Position numbers and translations under genes: made by a program
NCBI GenBank assembly: GCA_030435675.1
Contig: CM059624.1
Coordinates: forward strand, 285,218 to 349,217
Length of the DNA stretch: 64,000 nt
Direction of reading: 5' to 3'
Source of the DNA: Steinernema hermaphroditum
Taxonomy: Eukaryota; Nematoda; Chromadorea; Rhabditida; Steinernematidae
Shown here: piece after piece, positions 1 to 12,800 of the stretch
Layout: each line of letters starts with the position of its first letter
How positions within the stretch are numbered: the stretch's first letter is position 1
Notes under the pieces: model-generated
The model's database searches: none
What the model saw: only the letters and a program-made list of their open reading frames with translations
Told to the model about the DNA's origin: nothing

Positions 1-1641
1 TAGTCCACAGGAAATCCAACGAGAGTAGGCGCGTTCGATCAGGCTCGTGCAGTTCTACAAGATCCAATCATAAAAATGCTATGGTACTTTGGAGCAGGAG
101 GGGTCAGATGCAGAACTCTTTGTATGAACAAGGCCCTAACTGTCTCGAATTGAAAGTTTTGCAGGAAACTAAGATAGTCCACAGGAAATCCAACGAGAGT
201 AGGCGCGTTCGATCAGGCTCGTGCAGTTCTACAAGATCCAATCATAAAAATGCTATGGTACTTTGGAGCAGGAGGGTCAGATGCAGAACTCTTTGTGTGA
301 ACAAGGGCCCTATCTGTCTCGAATTGAAAGTTTTGCAGGAAACTAAGATAGTCCACAGGAAATCCAACGAGAGTAGGCGCGTTCGATCAGGCTCGTGCAG
401 TTCTACAAGATCCAATCATAAAAATGCTATGGTACTTTGGAGCAGGAGGGTCAGATGCAGAACTCTTTGTATGAACAAGGCCCTATCTGTCTCGAATTGA
501 AAGTTTTGCAGGAAACTAAGATAGTCCACAGGAAATCCAACGAGAGTAGGCGCGTTCGATCAGGCTCGTGCAGTTCTACAAGATCCAATCATAAAAATGC
601 TATGGTACTTTGGAGCAGGAGGGGTCAGATGCAGAACTCTTTGTATGAACAAGGGCCCTAACTGTCTCGAATTGAAAGTTTTGCAGGAAACTAAGATAGT
701 CCACAGGAAATCCAACGAGAGTAGGCGCGTTCGATCAGGCTCGTGCAGTTCTACAAGATCCAATCATAAAAATGCTATGGTACTTTGGAGCAGGAGGGGT
801 CAGATGCAGAACTCTTTGTATGAACAAGGCCCTATCTGTCTCGAATTGAAAGTTTTGCAGGAAACTAAGATAGTCCACAGCAAATCCAACGAGAGTAGGC
901 GCGTTCGATCAGGCTCGTGCAGTTCTACAAGATGGAATCATAAAAATGCTATGGTACTTTGGAGCAGGAGGGTCAGATGCAGAGCTCTTGGTGTGAGCAA
1001 GGGCCCTGCTGTCTCGAATTGAAAGTTTTGCAGGAAACTAAGATAGTCCACAGCAAATCCAACGAGAGTAGGCGCGTTCGATCAGGCTCGTGCAGTTCTA
1101 CAAGATCCAATCATAAAAATGCTATGGTACTTTGGAGCAGGAGGGGTCAGATGCATAACTCTTTGTATGAACAAGGCCCTAACTGTCTCGAATTGAAAGT
1201 TTTGCAGGAAACTAAGATAGTCCACAGGAAATCCAACGAGAGTAGGCGCGTTCGATCAGGCTCGTGCAGTTCTACAAGATGGAATCATAAAAATGCTATG
1301 GTACTTTGGAGCAGGAGGGGTCAGATGCAGAGCTCTTGGTGTGAGCAAGGGCCCTGCTGTCTCGAATTGAAAGTTTTGCAGGAAACTAAGATAGTCCACA
1401 GCAAATCCAACGAGAGTAGGCGCGTTCGATCAGGCTCGTGCAGTTCTACAAGATCCAATCATAAAAATGCTATGGTACTTTGGAGCAGGAGGGGTCAGAT
1501 GCATAACTCTTTGTATGAACAAGGCCCTATCTGTCTCGAATTGAAAGTTTTGCAGGAAACTAAGATAGTCCACAGGAAATCCAACGAGAGTAGGCGCGTT
1601 CGATCAGGCTCGTGCAGTTCTACAAGATCCAATCATAAAAA

Positions 1642-1812
1642 TATACTTTGGAGCGGAGGGGTCAGATGCATAACTCTTTGTATGAACAAGGCCCTAACTG
1701 TCTCGAATTGAAAGTTTTGCAGGAAACTAAGATAGTCCACAGGAAACCCAACGAGAGTAGGCGCGTTCGATCAGGCTCGTGCAGTTCTACAAGATGGAAT
1801 CATAAAAATGCT
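1642..1812 (+). repeat. Class D monomer with altered 5' junction (D1)
   Basis: The usual AAAAATGCTATGGTACTTTGG junction is shortened to AAAAATATACTTTGG, followed by GAGCGGAGGGG in place of GAGCAGGAGGG. The head is ATGCATAACTC with CCCTAACTG, the middle AGGAAACCCAACGAG, and the tail GATGGAATC. This linked set of differences defines class D, which recurs at 2679 and then only beyond 33.9 kb. Confidence 0.85.
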
Positions 1813-2678
1813 ATGGTACTTTGGAGCAGGAGGGTCAGATGCAGAACTCTTTGTGTGAACAAGGGCCCTATCTGTCTCGAATTGAAAGTTTTGCAGTAAA
1901 CTAAGATAGTCCACAGCAAATCCAACGAGAGTAGGCGCGTTCGATCAGGCTCGTGCAGTTCTACAAGATCGAATCATAAAAATGCTATGGTACTTTGGAG
2001 CAGGAGGGGTCAGATGCATAACTCTTTGTTTGATCAAGGGCCCTATCTGTCTCGAATTGAAAGTTTTGCAGGAAACTAAGATAGTCCACAGCAAATCCAA
2101 CGAGAGTAGGCGCGTTCGATCAGGCTCGTGCAGTTCTACAAGATCCAATCATAAAAATGCTATGGTACTTTGGAGCAGGAGGGGTCAGATGCATAACTCT
2201 TTGTATGAACAAGGCCCTATCTGTCTCGAATTGAAAGTTTTGCAGGAAACTAAGATAGTCCACAGGAAATCCAACGAGAGTAGGCGCGTTCGATCAGGCT
2301 CGTGCAGTTCTACAAGATCCAATCATAAAAATGCTATGGTACTTTGGAGCAGGAGGGGTCAGATGCAGAACTCTTTGTATGAACAAGGCCCTATCTGTCT
2401 CGAATTGAAAGTTTTGCAGGAAACTAAGATAGTCCACAGCAAATCCAACGAGAGTAGGCGCGTTCGATCAGGCTCGTGCAGTTCTACAAGATCCAATCAT
2501 AAAAATGCTATGGTACTTTGGAGCAGGAGGGTCAGATGCAGAACTCTTTGTATGAACAAGGCCCTATCTGTCTCGAATTGAAAGTTTTGCAGGAAACTAA
2601 GATAGTCCACAGGAAATCCAACGAGAGTAGGCGCGTTCGATCAGGCTCGTGCAGTTCTACAAGATCCAATCATAAAAA

Positions 2679-2843
2679 TTGGAGCGGAGGGGTCAGATGC
2701 ATAACTCTTTGTATGAACAAGGCCCTAACTGTCTCGAATTGAAAGTTTTGCAGGAAACTAAGATAGTCCACAGGAAACCCAACGAGAGTAGGCGCGTTCG
2801 ATCAGGCTCGTGCAGTTCTACAAGATGGAATCATAAAAATGCT
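2679..2843 (+). repeat. Class D monomer with 12-bp deletion (D2)
   Basis: AAAAAT joins directly to TGGAGCGGAGGGG, so the 12 bases GCTATGGTACTT are missing and the monomer is about 165 bp. It carries ATGCATAACTC, CCCTAACTG, AGGAAACCCAACGAG and GATGGAATC. The same deletion junction occurs at 40205 and 46233 in the right contig, which suggests common descent. Confidence 0.88.
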
Positions 2844-2955
2844 ATGGTACTTTGGAGCAGGAGGGGTCAGATGCAGAGCTCTTGGTGTGAGCAAGGGCCC
2901 TGCTGTCTCGAATTGAAAGTTTTGCAGGAAACTAAGATAGTCCACAGCAAATCCA

Positions 2956-3455
2956 NNNNNNNNNNNNNNNNNNNNNNNNNNNNNNNNNNNNNNNNNNNNN
3001 NNNNNNNNNNNNNNNNNNNNNNNNNNNNNNNNNNNNNNNNNNNNNNNNNNNNNNNNNNNNNNNNNNNNNNNNNNNNNNNNNNNNNNNNNNNNNNNNNNNN
3101 NNNNNNNNNNNNNNNNNNNNNNNNNNNNNNNNNNNNNNNNNNNNNNNNNNNNNNNNNNNNNNNNNNNNNNNNNNNNNNNNNNNNNNNNNNNNNNNNNNNN
3201 NNNNNNNNNNNNNNNNNNNNNNNNNNNNNNNNNNNNNNNNNNNNNNNNNNNNNNNNNNNNNNNNNNNNNNNNNNNNNNNNNNNNNNNNNNNNNNNNNNNN
3301 NNNNNNNNNNNNNNNNNNNNNNNNNNNNNNNNNNNNNNNNNNNNNNNNNNNNNNNNNNNNNNNNNNNNNNNNNNNNNNNNNNNNNNNNNNNNNNNNNNNN
3401 NNNNNNNNNNNNNNNNNNNNNNNNNNNNNNNNNNNNNNNNNNNNNNNNNNNNNNN
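2956..3455. other. Assembly gap, 500 N
   Basis: Exactly 500 N. A round number of this kind is a scaffolding placeholder of unknown true length, not measured missing sequence. Monomer class changes completely across it, from B/D/A on the left to pure class C on the right. Any open frame drawn across the gap is artificial. Confidence 0.98.
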
Positions 3456-6400
3456 TGCAGAGCTTTTGGTATGAGCAAGGGCCCTGCTGTCTCGAATTGA
3501 AAGTTTTGCAGGAAACTAAGATAGTCCACAGTAATCCCAACGGGAGTAGGCGCGTTCGATCAGGCTCGTGCAGTTCTACAAGATCCAATCATAAAAATGC
3601 TATGGTACTTTGGAGCAGGAGGGTCAGATGCAGAGCTTTTGGTATGAGCAAGGGCCCTGCTGTCTCGAATTGAAAGTTTTGCAGGAAACTAAGATAGTCC
3701 ACAGTAATCCCAACGGGAGTAGGCGCGTTCGATCAGGCTCGTGCAGTTCTACAAGATCCAATCATAAAAATGCTATGGTACTTTGGAGCAGGAGGGTCAG
3801 ATGCAGAGCTTTTGGTATGAGCAAGGCCCTGCTGTCTCGAATTGAAAGTTTTGCAGGAAACTAAGATAGTCCACAGTAATCCCAACGGGAGTAGGCGCGT
3901 TCGATCAGGCTCGTGCAGTTCTACAAGATCCAATCATAAAAATGCTATGGTACTTTGGAGCAGGAGGGTCAGATGCAGAGCTTTTGGTATGAGCAAGGGC
4001 CCTGCTGTCTCGAATTGAAAGTTTTGCAGGAAACTAAGATAGTCCACAGTAATCCCAACGGGAGTAGGCGCGTTCGATCAGGCTCGTGCAGTTCTACAAG
4101 ATCCAATCATAAAAATGCTATGGTACTTTGGAGCAGGAGGGTCAGATGCAGAGCTTTTGGTATGAGCAAGGGCCCTGCTGTCTCGAATTGAAAGTTTTGC
4201 AGGAAACTAAGATAGTCCACAGTAATCCCAACGGGAGTAGGCGCGTTCGATCAGGCTCGTGCAGTTCTACAAGATCCAATCATAAAAATGCTATGGTACT
4301 TTGGAGCAGGAGGGTCAGATGCAGAGCTTTTGGTGGCCCTGCTGTCTCGAATTGAAAGTTTTGCAGGAAACTAAGATAGTCCACAGTAATCCCAACGGGA
4401 GTAGGCGCGTTCGATCAGGCTCGTGCAGTTCTACAAGATCCAATCATAAAAATGCTATGGTACTTTGGAGCAGGAGGGTCAGATGCAGAGCTTTTGGTAT
4501 GAGCAAGGGCCCTGCTGTCTCGAATTGAAAGTTTTGCAGGAAACTAAGATAGTCCACAGTAATCCCAACGGGAGTAGGCGCGTTCGATCAGGCTCGTGCA
4601 GTTCTACAAGATCCAATCATAAAAATGCTATGGTACTTTGGAGCAGGAGGGTCAGATGCAGAGCTTTTGGTATGAGCAAGGGCCTGCTGTCTCGAATTGA
4701 AAGTTTTGCAGGAAACTAAGATAGTCCACAGTAATCCCAACGGGAGTAGGCGCGTTCGATCAGGCTCGTGCAGTTCTACAAGATCCAATCATAAAAATGC
4801 TATGGTACTTTGGAGCAGGAGGGTCAGATGCAGAGCTTTTGGTATGAGCAAGGGCCCTGCTGTCTCGAATTGAAAGTTTTGCAGGAAACTAAGATAGTCC
4901 ACAGTAAATCCCAACGGGAGTAGGCGCGTTCGATCAGGCTCGTGCAGTTCTACAAGATCCAATCATAAAAATGCTATGGTACTTTGGAGCAGGAGGGTCA
5001 GATGCAGAGCTTTTGGTATGAGCAAGGGCCCTGCTGTCTCGAATTGAAAGTTTTGCAGGAAACTAAGATAGTCCACAGTAATCCCAACGGGAGTAGGCGC
5101 GTTCGATCAGGCTCGTGCAGTTCTACAAGATCCAATCATAAAAATGCTATGGTACTTTGGAGCAGGAGGGTCAGATGCAGAGCTTTTGGTATGAGCAAGG
5201 GCCCTGCTGTCTCGAATTGAAAGTTTTGCAGGAAACTAAGATAGTCCACAGTAATCCCAACGGGAGTAGGCGCGTTCGATCAGGCTCGTGCAGTTCTACA
5301 AGATCCAATCATAAAAATGCTATGGTACTTTGGAGCAGGAGGGTCAGATGCAGAGCTTTTGGTATGAGCAAGGGCCCTGCTGTCTCGAATTGAAAGTTTT
5401 GCAGGAAACTAAGATAGTCCACAGTAATCCCAACGGGAGTAGGCGCGTTCGATCAGGCTCGTGCAGTTCTACAAGATCCAATCATAAAAATGCTATGGTA
5501 CTTTGGAGCAGGAGGGTCAGATGCAGAGCTTTTGGTATGAGCAAGGGCCCTGCTGTCTCGAATTGAAAGTTTTGCAGGAAACTAAGATAGTCCACAGTAA
5601 TCCCAACGGGAGTAGGCGCGTTCGATCAGGCTCGTGCAGTTCTACAAGATCCAATCATAAAAATGCTATGGTACTTTGGAGCAGGAGGGTCAGATGCAGA
5701 GCTTTTGGTATGAGCAAGGGCCCTGCTGTCTCGAATTGAAAGTTTTGCAGGAAACTAAGATAGTCCACAGTAAATCCAACGGGAGTAGGCGCGTTCGATC
5801 AGGCTCGTGCAGTTCTACAAGATCCAATCATAAAAATGCTATGGTACTTTGGAGCAGGAGGGTCAGATGCAGAGCTTTTGGTATGAGCAAGGGCCCTGCT
5901 GTCTCGAATTGAAAGTTTTGCAGGAAACTAAGATAGTCCACAGTAATCCCAACGGGAGTAGGCGCGTTCGATCAGGCTCGTGCAGTTCTACAAGATCCAA
6001 TCATAAAAATGCTATGGTACTTTGGAGCAGGAGGGTCAGATGCAGAGCTTTTGGTATGAGCAAGGGCCCTGCTGTCTCGAATTGAAAGTTTTGCAGGAAA
6101 CTAAGATAGTCCACAGTAATCCAACGGGAGTAGGCGCGTTCGATCAGGCTCGTGCAGTTCTACAAGATCCAATCATAAAAATGCTATGGTACTTTGGAGC
6201 AGGAGGGTCAGATGCAGAGCTTTTGGTATGAGCAAGGGCCCTGCTGTCTCGAATTGAAAGTTTTGCAGGAAACTAAGATAGTCCACAGTAATCCAACGGG
6301 AGTAGGCGCGTTCGATCAGGCTCGTGCAGTTCTACAAGATCCAATCATAAAAATGCTATGGTACTTTGGAGCAGGAGGGTCAGATGCAGAGCTTTTGGTA

Positions 6401-8433
6401 TGAGCAAGGGCCCTGCTGTCTCGAATTGAAAGTTTTGCAGGAAACTAAGATAGTCCACAGTAAATCCAACGGGAGTAGGCGCGTTCGATCAGGCTCGTGC
6501 AGTTCTACAAGATCCAATCATAAAAATGCTATGGTACTTTGGAGCAGGAGGGTCAGATGCAGAGCTTTTGGTATGAGCAAGGGCCCTGCTGTCTCGAATT
6601 GAAAGTTTTGCAGGAAACTAAGATAGTCCACAGTAATCCCAACGGGAGTAGGCGCGTTCGATCAGGCTCGTGCAGTTCTACAAGATCCAATCATAAAAAT
6701 GCTATGGTACTTTGGAGCAGGAGGGTCAGATGCAGAGCTTTTGGTATGAGCAAGGGCCCTGCTGTCTCGAATTGAAAGTTTTGCAGGAAACTAAGATAGT
6801 CCACAGTAAATCCCAACGGGAGTAGGCGCGTTCGATCAGGCTCGTGCAGTTCTACAAGATCCAATCATAAAAATGCTATGGTACTTTGGAGCAGGAGGGT
6901 CAGATGCAGAGCTTTTGGTATGAGCAAGGGCCCTGCTGTCTCGAATTGAAAGTTTTGCAGGAAACTAAGATAGTCCACAGTAATCCCAACGGGAGTAGGC
7001 GCGTTCGATCAGGCTCGTGCAGTTCTACAAGATCCAATCATAAAAATGCTATGGTACTTTGGAGCAGGAGGGTCAGATGCAGAGCTTTTGTATGAGCAAG
7101 GGCCCTGCTGTCTCGAATTGAAAGTTTTGCAGGAAACTAAGATAGTCCACAGTAATCCCAACGGGAGTAGGCGCGTTCGATCAGGCTCGTGCAGTTCTAC
7201 AAGATCCAATCATAAAAATGCTATGGTACTTTGGAGCAGGAGGGTCAGATGCAGAGCTTTTGGTATGAGCAAGGGCCCTGCTGTCTCGAATTGAAAGTTT
7301 TGCAGGAAACTAAGATAGTCCACAGTAATCCCAACGGGAGTAGGCGCGTTCGATCAGGCTCGTGCAGTTCTACAAGATCCAATCATAAAAATGCTATGGT
7401 ACTTTGGAGCAGGAGGGTCAGATGCAGAGCTTTTGGTATGAGCAAGGGCCCTGCTGTCTCGAATTGAAAGTTTTGCAGGAAACTAAGATAGTCCACAGTA
7501 ATCCCAACGGGAGTAGGCGCGTTCGATCAGGCTCGTGCAGTTCTACAAGATCCAATCATAAAAATGCTATGGTACTTTGGAGCAGGAGGGTCAGATGCAG
7601 AGCTTTTGGTATGAGCAAGGGCCCTGCTGTCTCGAATTGAAAGTTTTGCAGGAAACTAAGATAGTCCACAGTAAATCCAACGGGAGTAGGCGCGTTCGAT
7701 CAGGCTCGTGCAGTTCTACAAGATCCAATCATAAAAATGCTATGGTACTTTGGAGCAGGAGGGTCAGATGCAGAGCTTTTGGTATGAGCAAGGGCCCTGC
7801 TGTCTCGAATTGAAAGTTTTGCAGGAAACTAAGATAGTCCACAGTAATCCCAACGGGAGTAGGCGCGTTCGATCAGGCTCGTGCAGTTCTACAAGATCCA
7901 ATCATAAAAATGCTATGGTACTTTGGAGCAGGAGGGTCAGATGCAGAGCTTTTGGTATGAGCAAGGGCCCTGCTGTCTCGAATTGAAAGTTTTGCAGGAA
8001 ACTAAGATAGTCCACAGTAAATCCAACGGGAGTAGGCGCGTTCGATCAGGCTCGTGCAGTTCTACAAGATCCAATCATAAAAATGCTATGGTACTTTGGA
8101 GCAGGAGGGTCAGATGCAGAGCTTTTGGTATGAGCAAGGGCCCTGCTGTCTCGAATTGAAAGTTTTGCAGGAAACTAAGATAGTCCACAGTAATCCCAAC
8201 GGGAGTAGGCGCGTTCGATCAGGCTCGTGCAGTTCTACAAGATCCAATCATAAAAATGCTATGGTACTTTGGAGCAGGAGGGTCAGATGCAGAGCTTTTG
8301 GTATGAGCAAGGGCCCTGCTGTCTCGAATTGAAAGTTTTGCAGGAAACTAAGATAGTCCACAGTAATCCCAACGGGAGTAGGCGCGTTCGATCAGGCTCG
8401 TGCAGTTCTACAAGATCCAATCATAAAAATGCT
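3456..8433 (+). repeat. Class C subarray, left part
   Basis: About 29 nearly identical monomers, all with the head GAGCTTTTGGTATGAGC, GGGCCCTGCTG, an ACGGGAGTAGG middle and the GATCCAATC tail. This head is absent from both other contigs. Variation is almost confined to the run lengths in the middle cassette (AATCCC, AAATCC, AAATCCC, AATCC) and to 1-bp changes at the GGGCCC site (near 3822, 4680 and 7088). The homogeneity points to recent local amplification. Confidence 0.95.
4293..4456 (+). repeat. Class C monomer with 9-bp head deletion, copy 1
   Basis: The head reads CTTTTGGTGGCCCTGCTG instead of CTTTTGGTATGAGCAAGGGCCC, a 9-bp loss giving a 164-bp monomer. The same junction occurs at 9721-9884. 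In both places the second monomer downstream has a further 1-bp loss in its GGGCCC region, although not the same base. Confidence 0.85.
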
Positions 8434-8681
8434 ATGGTACTTTGGAGCAGGAGGGTGCAGATGAGCAGAGCTGTCTCGAATTGAAAGTTTTGCAGGAAAC
8501 TAAGATAGTCCACAGTAAATCCAATTGAAAGTTTTGCAAAACTAAGATAGTCCACAGGTATGAGCAACGGGAGCCCTAGGTCTCGAATTGAAAGTTTTGC
8601 AGGAAACTAAGATAGTCCACAGTAAATCCCAACGGTAGATCAGGCTCGTGCAGTTCTACAAGATCCAATCATAAAAATGCT
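8434..8681 (+). repeat. Scrambled class C monomer
   Basis: This 248-bp interval replaces a 173-bp unit and contains only satellite words in the wrong order. GAGGGTGCAGATGAGCAGAG runs directly into CTGTCTCGAATTG, then the GAATTGAAAGTTTTGCA to AGTCCACAG stretch occurs three times at about 50-80 bp spacing (near 8477, 8523 and 8585). Between the second and third lies GGTATGAGCAACGGGAGCCC, a fusion of head and middle words. The unit ends with CCCAACGGTAGATCAGG, which lacks part of GGCGCGTTC. It may be a real multi-step slippage or exchange product, or a local misassembly. Flanking monomers on both sides are normal. Confidence 0.85.
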
Positions 8682-9720
8682 ATGGTACTTTGGAGCAGGA
8701 GGGTCAGATGCAGAGCTTTTGGTATGAGCAAGGGCCCTGCTGTCTCGAATTGAAAGTTTTGCAGGAAACTAAGATAGTCCACAGTAAATCCAACGGGAGT
8801 AGGCGCGTTCGATCAGGCTCGTGCAGTTCTACAAGATCCAATCATAAAAATGCTATGGTACTTTGGAGCAGGAGGGTCAGATGCAGAGCTTTTGGTATGA
8901 GCAAGGGCCCTGCTGTCTCGAATTGAAAGTTTTGCAGGAAACTAAGATAGTCCACAGTAATCCCAACGGGAGTAGGCGCGTTCGATCAGGCTCGTGCAGT
9001 TCTACAAGATCCAATCATAAAAATGCTATGGTACTTTGGAGCAGGAGGGTCAGATGCAGAGCTTTTGGTATGAGCAAGGGCTCCTGCTGTCTCGAATTGA
9101 AAGTTTTGCAGGAAACTAAGATAGTCCACAGTAAATCCAACGGGAGTAGGCGCGTTCGATCAGGCTCGTGCAGTTCTACAAGATCCAATCATAAAAATGC
9201 TATGGTACTTTGGAGCAGGAGGGTCAGATGCAGAGCTTTTGGTATGAGCAAGGGCCCTGCTGTCTCGAATTGAAAGTTTTGCAGGAAACTAAGATAGTCC
9301 ACAGTAATCCCAACGGGAGTAGGCGCGTTCGATCAGGCTCGTGCAGTTCTACAAGATCCAATCATAAAAATGCTATGGTACTTTGGAGCAGGAGGGTCAG
9401 ATGCAGAGCTTTTGGTATGAGCAAGGGCCCTGCTGTCTCGAATTGAAAGTTTTGCAGGAAACTAAGATAGTCCACAGTAAATCCAACGGGAGTAGGCGCG
9501 TTCGATCAGGCTCGTGCAGTTCTACAAGATCCAATCATAAAAATGCTATGGTACTTTGGAGCAGGAGGGTCAGATGCAGAGCTTTTGGTATGAGCAAGGG
9601 CCCTGCTGTCTCGAATTGAAAGTTTTGCAGGAAACTAAGATAGTCCACAGTAATCCCAACGGGAGTAGGCGCGTTCGATCAGGCTCGTGCAGTTCTACAA
9701 GATCCAATCATAAAAATGCT
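8682..9720 (+). repeat. Local dimeric (346-bp) organisation in class C array
   Basis: Six successive monomers alternate strictly between the middle alleles AGTAAATCC and AGTAATCCC, giving three 346-bp dimers. Two more dimers of the same order lie at 7569-8260, on the other side of the scrambled monomer. This is a minimal higher-order repeat inside an otherwise monomeric array and suggests that the unit of amplification here was two monomers. Confidence 0.7.
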
Positions 9721-9884
9721 ATGGTACTTTGGAGCAGGAGGGTCAGATGCAGAGCTTTTGGTGGCCCTGCTGTCTCGAATTGAAAGTTTTGCAGGAAACT
9801 AAGATAGTCCACAGTAATCCCAACGGGAGTAGGCGCGTTCGATCAGGCTCGTGCAGTTCTACAAGATCCAATCATAAAAATGCT
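9721..9884 (+). repeat. Class C monomer with 9-bp head deletion, copy 2
   Basis: Same CTTTTGGTGGCCCTGCTG junction and same 164-bp length as the monomer at 4293-4456, 5428 bp away. Two monomers downstream the head reads GAGCAAGGCCCTGCTG, one G short. Confidence 0.85.
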
Positions 9885-12800
9885 ATGGTACTTTGGAGCA
9901 GGAGGGTCAGATGCAGAGCTTTTGGTATGAGCAAGGGCCCTGCTGTCTCGAATTGAAAGTTTTGCAGGAAACTAAGATAGTCCACAGTAATCCCAACGGG
10001 AGTAGGCGCGTTCGATCAGGCTCGTGCAGTTCTACAAGATCCAATCATAAAAATGCTATGGTACTTTGGAGCAGGAGGGTCAGATGCAGAGCTTTTGGTA
10101 TGAGCAAGGCCCTGCTGTCTCGAATTGAAAGTTTTGCAGGAAACTAAGATAGTCCACAGTAATCCCAACGGGAGTAGGCGCGTTCGATCAGGCTCGTGCA
10201 GTTCTACAAGATCCAATCATAAAAATGCTATGGTACTTTGGAGCAGGAGGGTCAGATGCAGAGCTTTTGGTATGAGCAAGGGCCCTGCTGTCTCGAATTG
10301 AAAGTTTTGCAGGAAACTAAGATAGTCCACAGTAATCCCAACGGGAGTAGGCGCGTTCGATCAGGCTCGTGCAGTTCTACAAGATCCAATCATAAAAATG
10401 CTATGGTACTTTGGAGCAGGAGGGTCAGATGCAGAGCTTTTGGTATGAGCAAGGGCCCTGCTGTCTCGAATTGAAAGTTTTGCAGGAAACTAAGATAGTC
10501 CACAGTAATCCCAACGGGAGTAGGCGCGTTCGATCAGGCTCGTGCAGTTCTACAAGATCCAATCATAAAAATGCTATGGTACTTTGGAGCAGGAGGGTCA
10601 GATGCAGAGCTTTTGGTATGAGCAAGGGCCCTGCTGTCTCGAATTGAAAGTTTTGCAGGAAACTAAGATAGTCCACAGTAAATCCCAACGGGAGTAGGCG
10701 CGTTCGATCAGGCTCGTGCAGTTCTACAAGATCCAATCATAAAAATGCTATGGTACTTTGGAGCAGGAGGGTCAGATGCAGAGCTTTTGGTATGAGCAAG
10801 GGCCCTGCTGTCTCGAATTGAAAGTTTTGCAGGAAACTAAGATAGTCCACAGTAATCCCAACGGGAGTAGGCGCGTTCGATCAGGCTCGTGCAGTTCTAC
10901 AAGATCCAATCATAAAAATGCTATGGTACTTTGGAGCAGGAGGGTCAGATGCAGAGCTTTTGGTATGAGCAAGGGGGCCCTGCTGTCTCGAATTGAAAGT
11001 TTTGCAGGAAACTAAGATAGTCCACAGTAATCCCAACGGGAGTAGGCGCGTTCGATCAGGCTCGTGCAGTTCTACAAGATCCAATCATAAAAATGCTATG
11101 GTACTTTGGAGCAGGAGGGTCAGATGCAGAGCTTTTGGTATGAGCAAGGGCCCTGCTGTCTCGAATTGAAAGTTTTGCAGGAAACTAAGATAGTCCACAG
11201 TAATCCCAACGGGAGTAGGCGCGTTCGATCAGGCTCGTGCAGTTCTACAAGATCCAATCATAAAAATGCTATGGTACTTTGGAGCAGGAGGGTCAGATGC
11301 AGAGCTTTTGGTATGAGCAAGGGCCCTGCTGTCTCGAATTGAAAGTTTTGCAGGAAACTAAGATAGTCCACAGTAAATCCCAACGGGAGTAGGCGCGTTC
11401 GATCAGGCTCGTGCAGTTCTACAAGATCCAATCATAAAAATGCTATGGTACTTTGGAGCAGGAGGGTCAGATGCAGAGCTTTTGGTATGAGCAAGGGCCC
11501 TGCTGTCTCGAATTGAAAGTTTTGCAGGAAACTAAGATAGTCCACAGTAAATCCAACGGGAGTAGGCGCGTTCGATCAGGCTCGTGCAGTTCTACAAGAT
11601 CCAATCATAAAAATGCTATGGTACTTTGGAGCAGGAGGGTCAGATGCAGAGCTTTTGGTATGAGCAAGGGCCCTGCTGTCTCGAATTGAAAGTTTTGCAG
11701 GAAACTAAGATAGTCCACAGTAATCCCAACGGGAGTAGGCGCGTTCGATCAGGCTCGTGCAGTTCTACAAGATCCAATCATAAAAATGCTATGGTACTTT
11801 GGAGCAGGAGGGTCAGATGCAGAGCTTTTGGTATGAGCAAGGGCCCTGCTGTCTCGAATTGAAAGTTTTGCAGGAAACTAAGATAGTCCACAGTAAATCC
11901 CAACGGGAGTAGGCGCGTTCGATCAGGCTCGTGCAGTTCTACAAGATCCAATCATAAAAATGCTATGGTACTTTGGAGCAGGAGGGTCAGATGCAGAGCT
12001 TTTGGTATGAGCAAGGGCCCTGCTGTCTCGAATTGAAAGTTTTGCAGGAAACTAAGATAGTCCACAGTAAATCCCAACGGGAGTAGGCGCGTTCGATCAG
12101 GCTCGTGCAGTTCTACAAGATCCAATCATAAAAATGCTATGGTACTTTGGAGCAGGAGGGTCAGATGCAGAGCTTTTGGTATGAGCAAGGGCCCTGCTGT
12201 CTCGAATTGAAAGTTTTGCAGGAAACTAAGATAGTCCACAGTAATCCCAACGGGAGTAGGCGCGTTCGATCAGGCTCGTGCAGTTCTACAAGATCCAATC
12301 ATAAAAATGCTATGGTACTTTGGAGCAGGAGGGTCAGATGCAGAGCTTTTGTATGATGAGGGGGCCCTGCTGTCTCGAATTGAAAGTTTTGCAGGAAACT
12401 AAGATAGTCCACAGTAAATCCAGCGGGAGTAGGCGCGTTCGATCAGGCTCGTGCAGTTCTACAAGATCCAATCATAAAAATGCTATGGTACTTTGGAGCA
12501 GGAGGGTCAGATGCAGAGCTTTTGGTATGAGCAAGGGCCCTGCTGTCTCGAATTGAAAGTTTTGCAGGAAACTAAGATAGTCCACAGTAATCCCAACGGG
12601 AGTAGGCGCGTTCGATCAGGCTCGTGCAGTTCTACAAGATCCAATCATAAAAATGCTATGGTACTTTGGAGCAGGAGGGTCAGATGCAGAGCTTTTGGTA
12701 TGAGCAAGGGCCCTTCTGTCTCGAATTGAAAGTTTTGCAGGAAACTAAGATAGTCCACAGTAATCCCAACGGGAGTAGGCGCGTTCGATCAGGCTCGTGC

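Larger units (their letters stand above)
1..2955 (+). repeat. Left contig: mixed B/D/A monomers, mostly 174 bp
   Basis: About 17 monomers. Most carry GAGGGGTCAG (one extra G) with TTTGTATGAACAAGGCCC and ATCTG or AACTG, giving 174 bp and a frame that stays open across monomers. Several heads are class D (ATGCATAACTC near 1150, 1500, 2015 and 2183), others class A (near 980 and 1330). The middle allele CAGCAAATCC (near 878, 1052, 1400, 1915, 2090, 2438 and 2946) was seen nowhere else in the window. GATGGAATC tails occur near 933, 1282, 1795 and 2825. The array begins mid-monomer at the window edge and stops mid-monomer at the N gap. Confidence 0.93.

Noticed and set aside
2679..3529. Open frames spanning the first N gap, on both strands
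   Set aside because: Most of their length is N placeholders of unknown true size.
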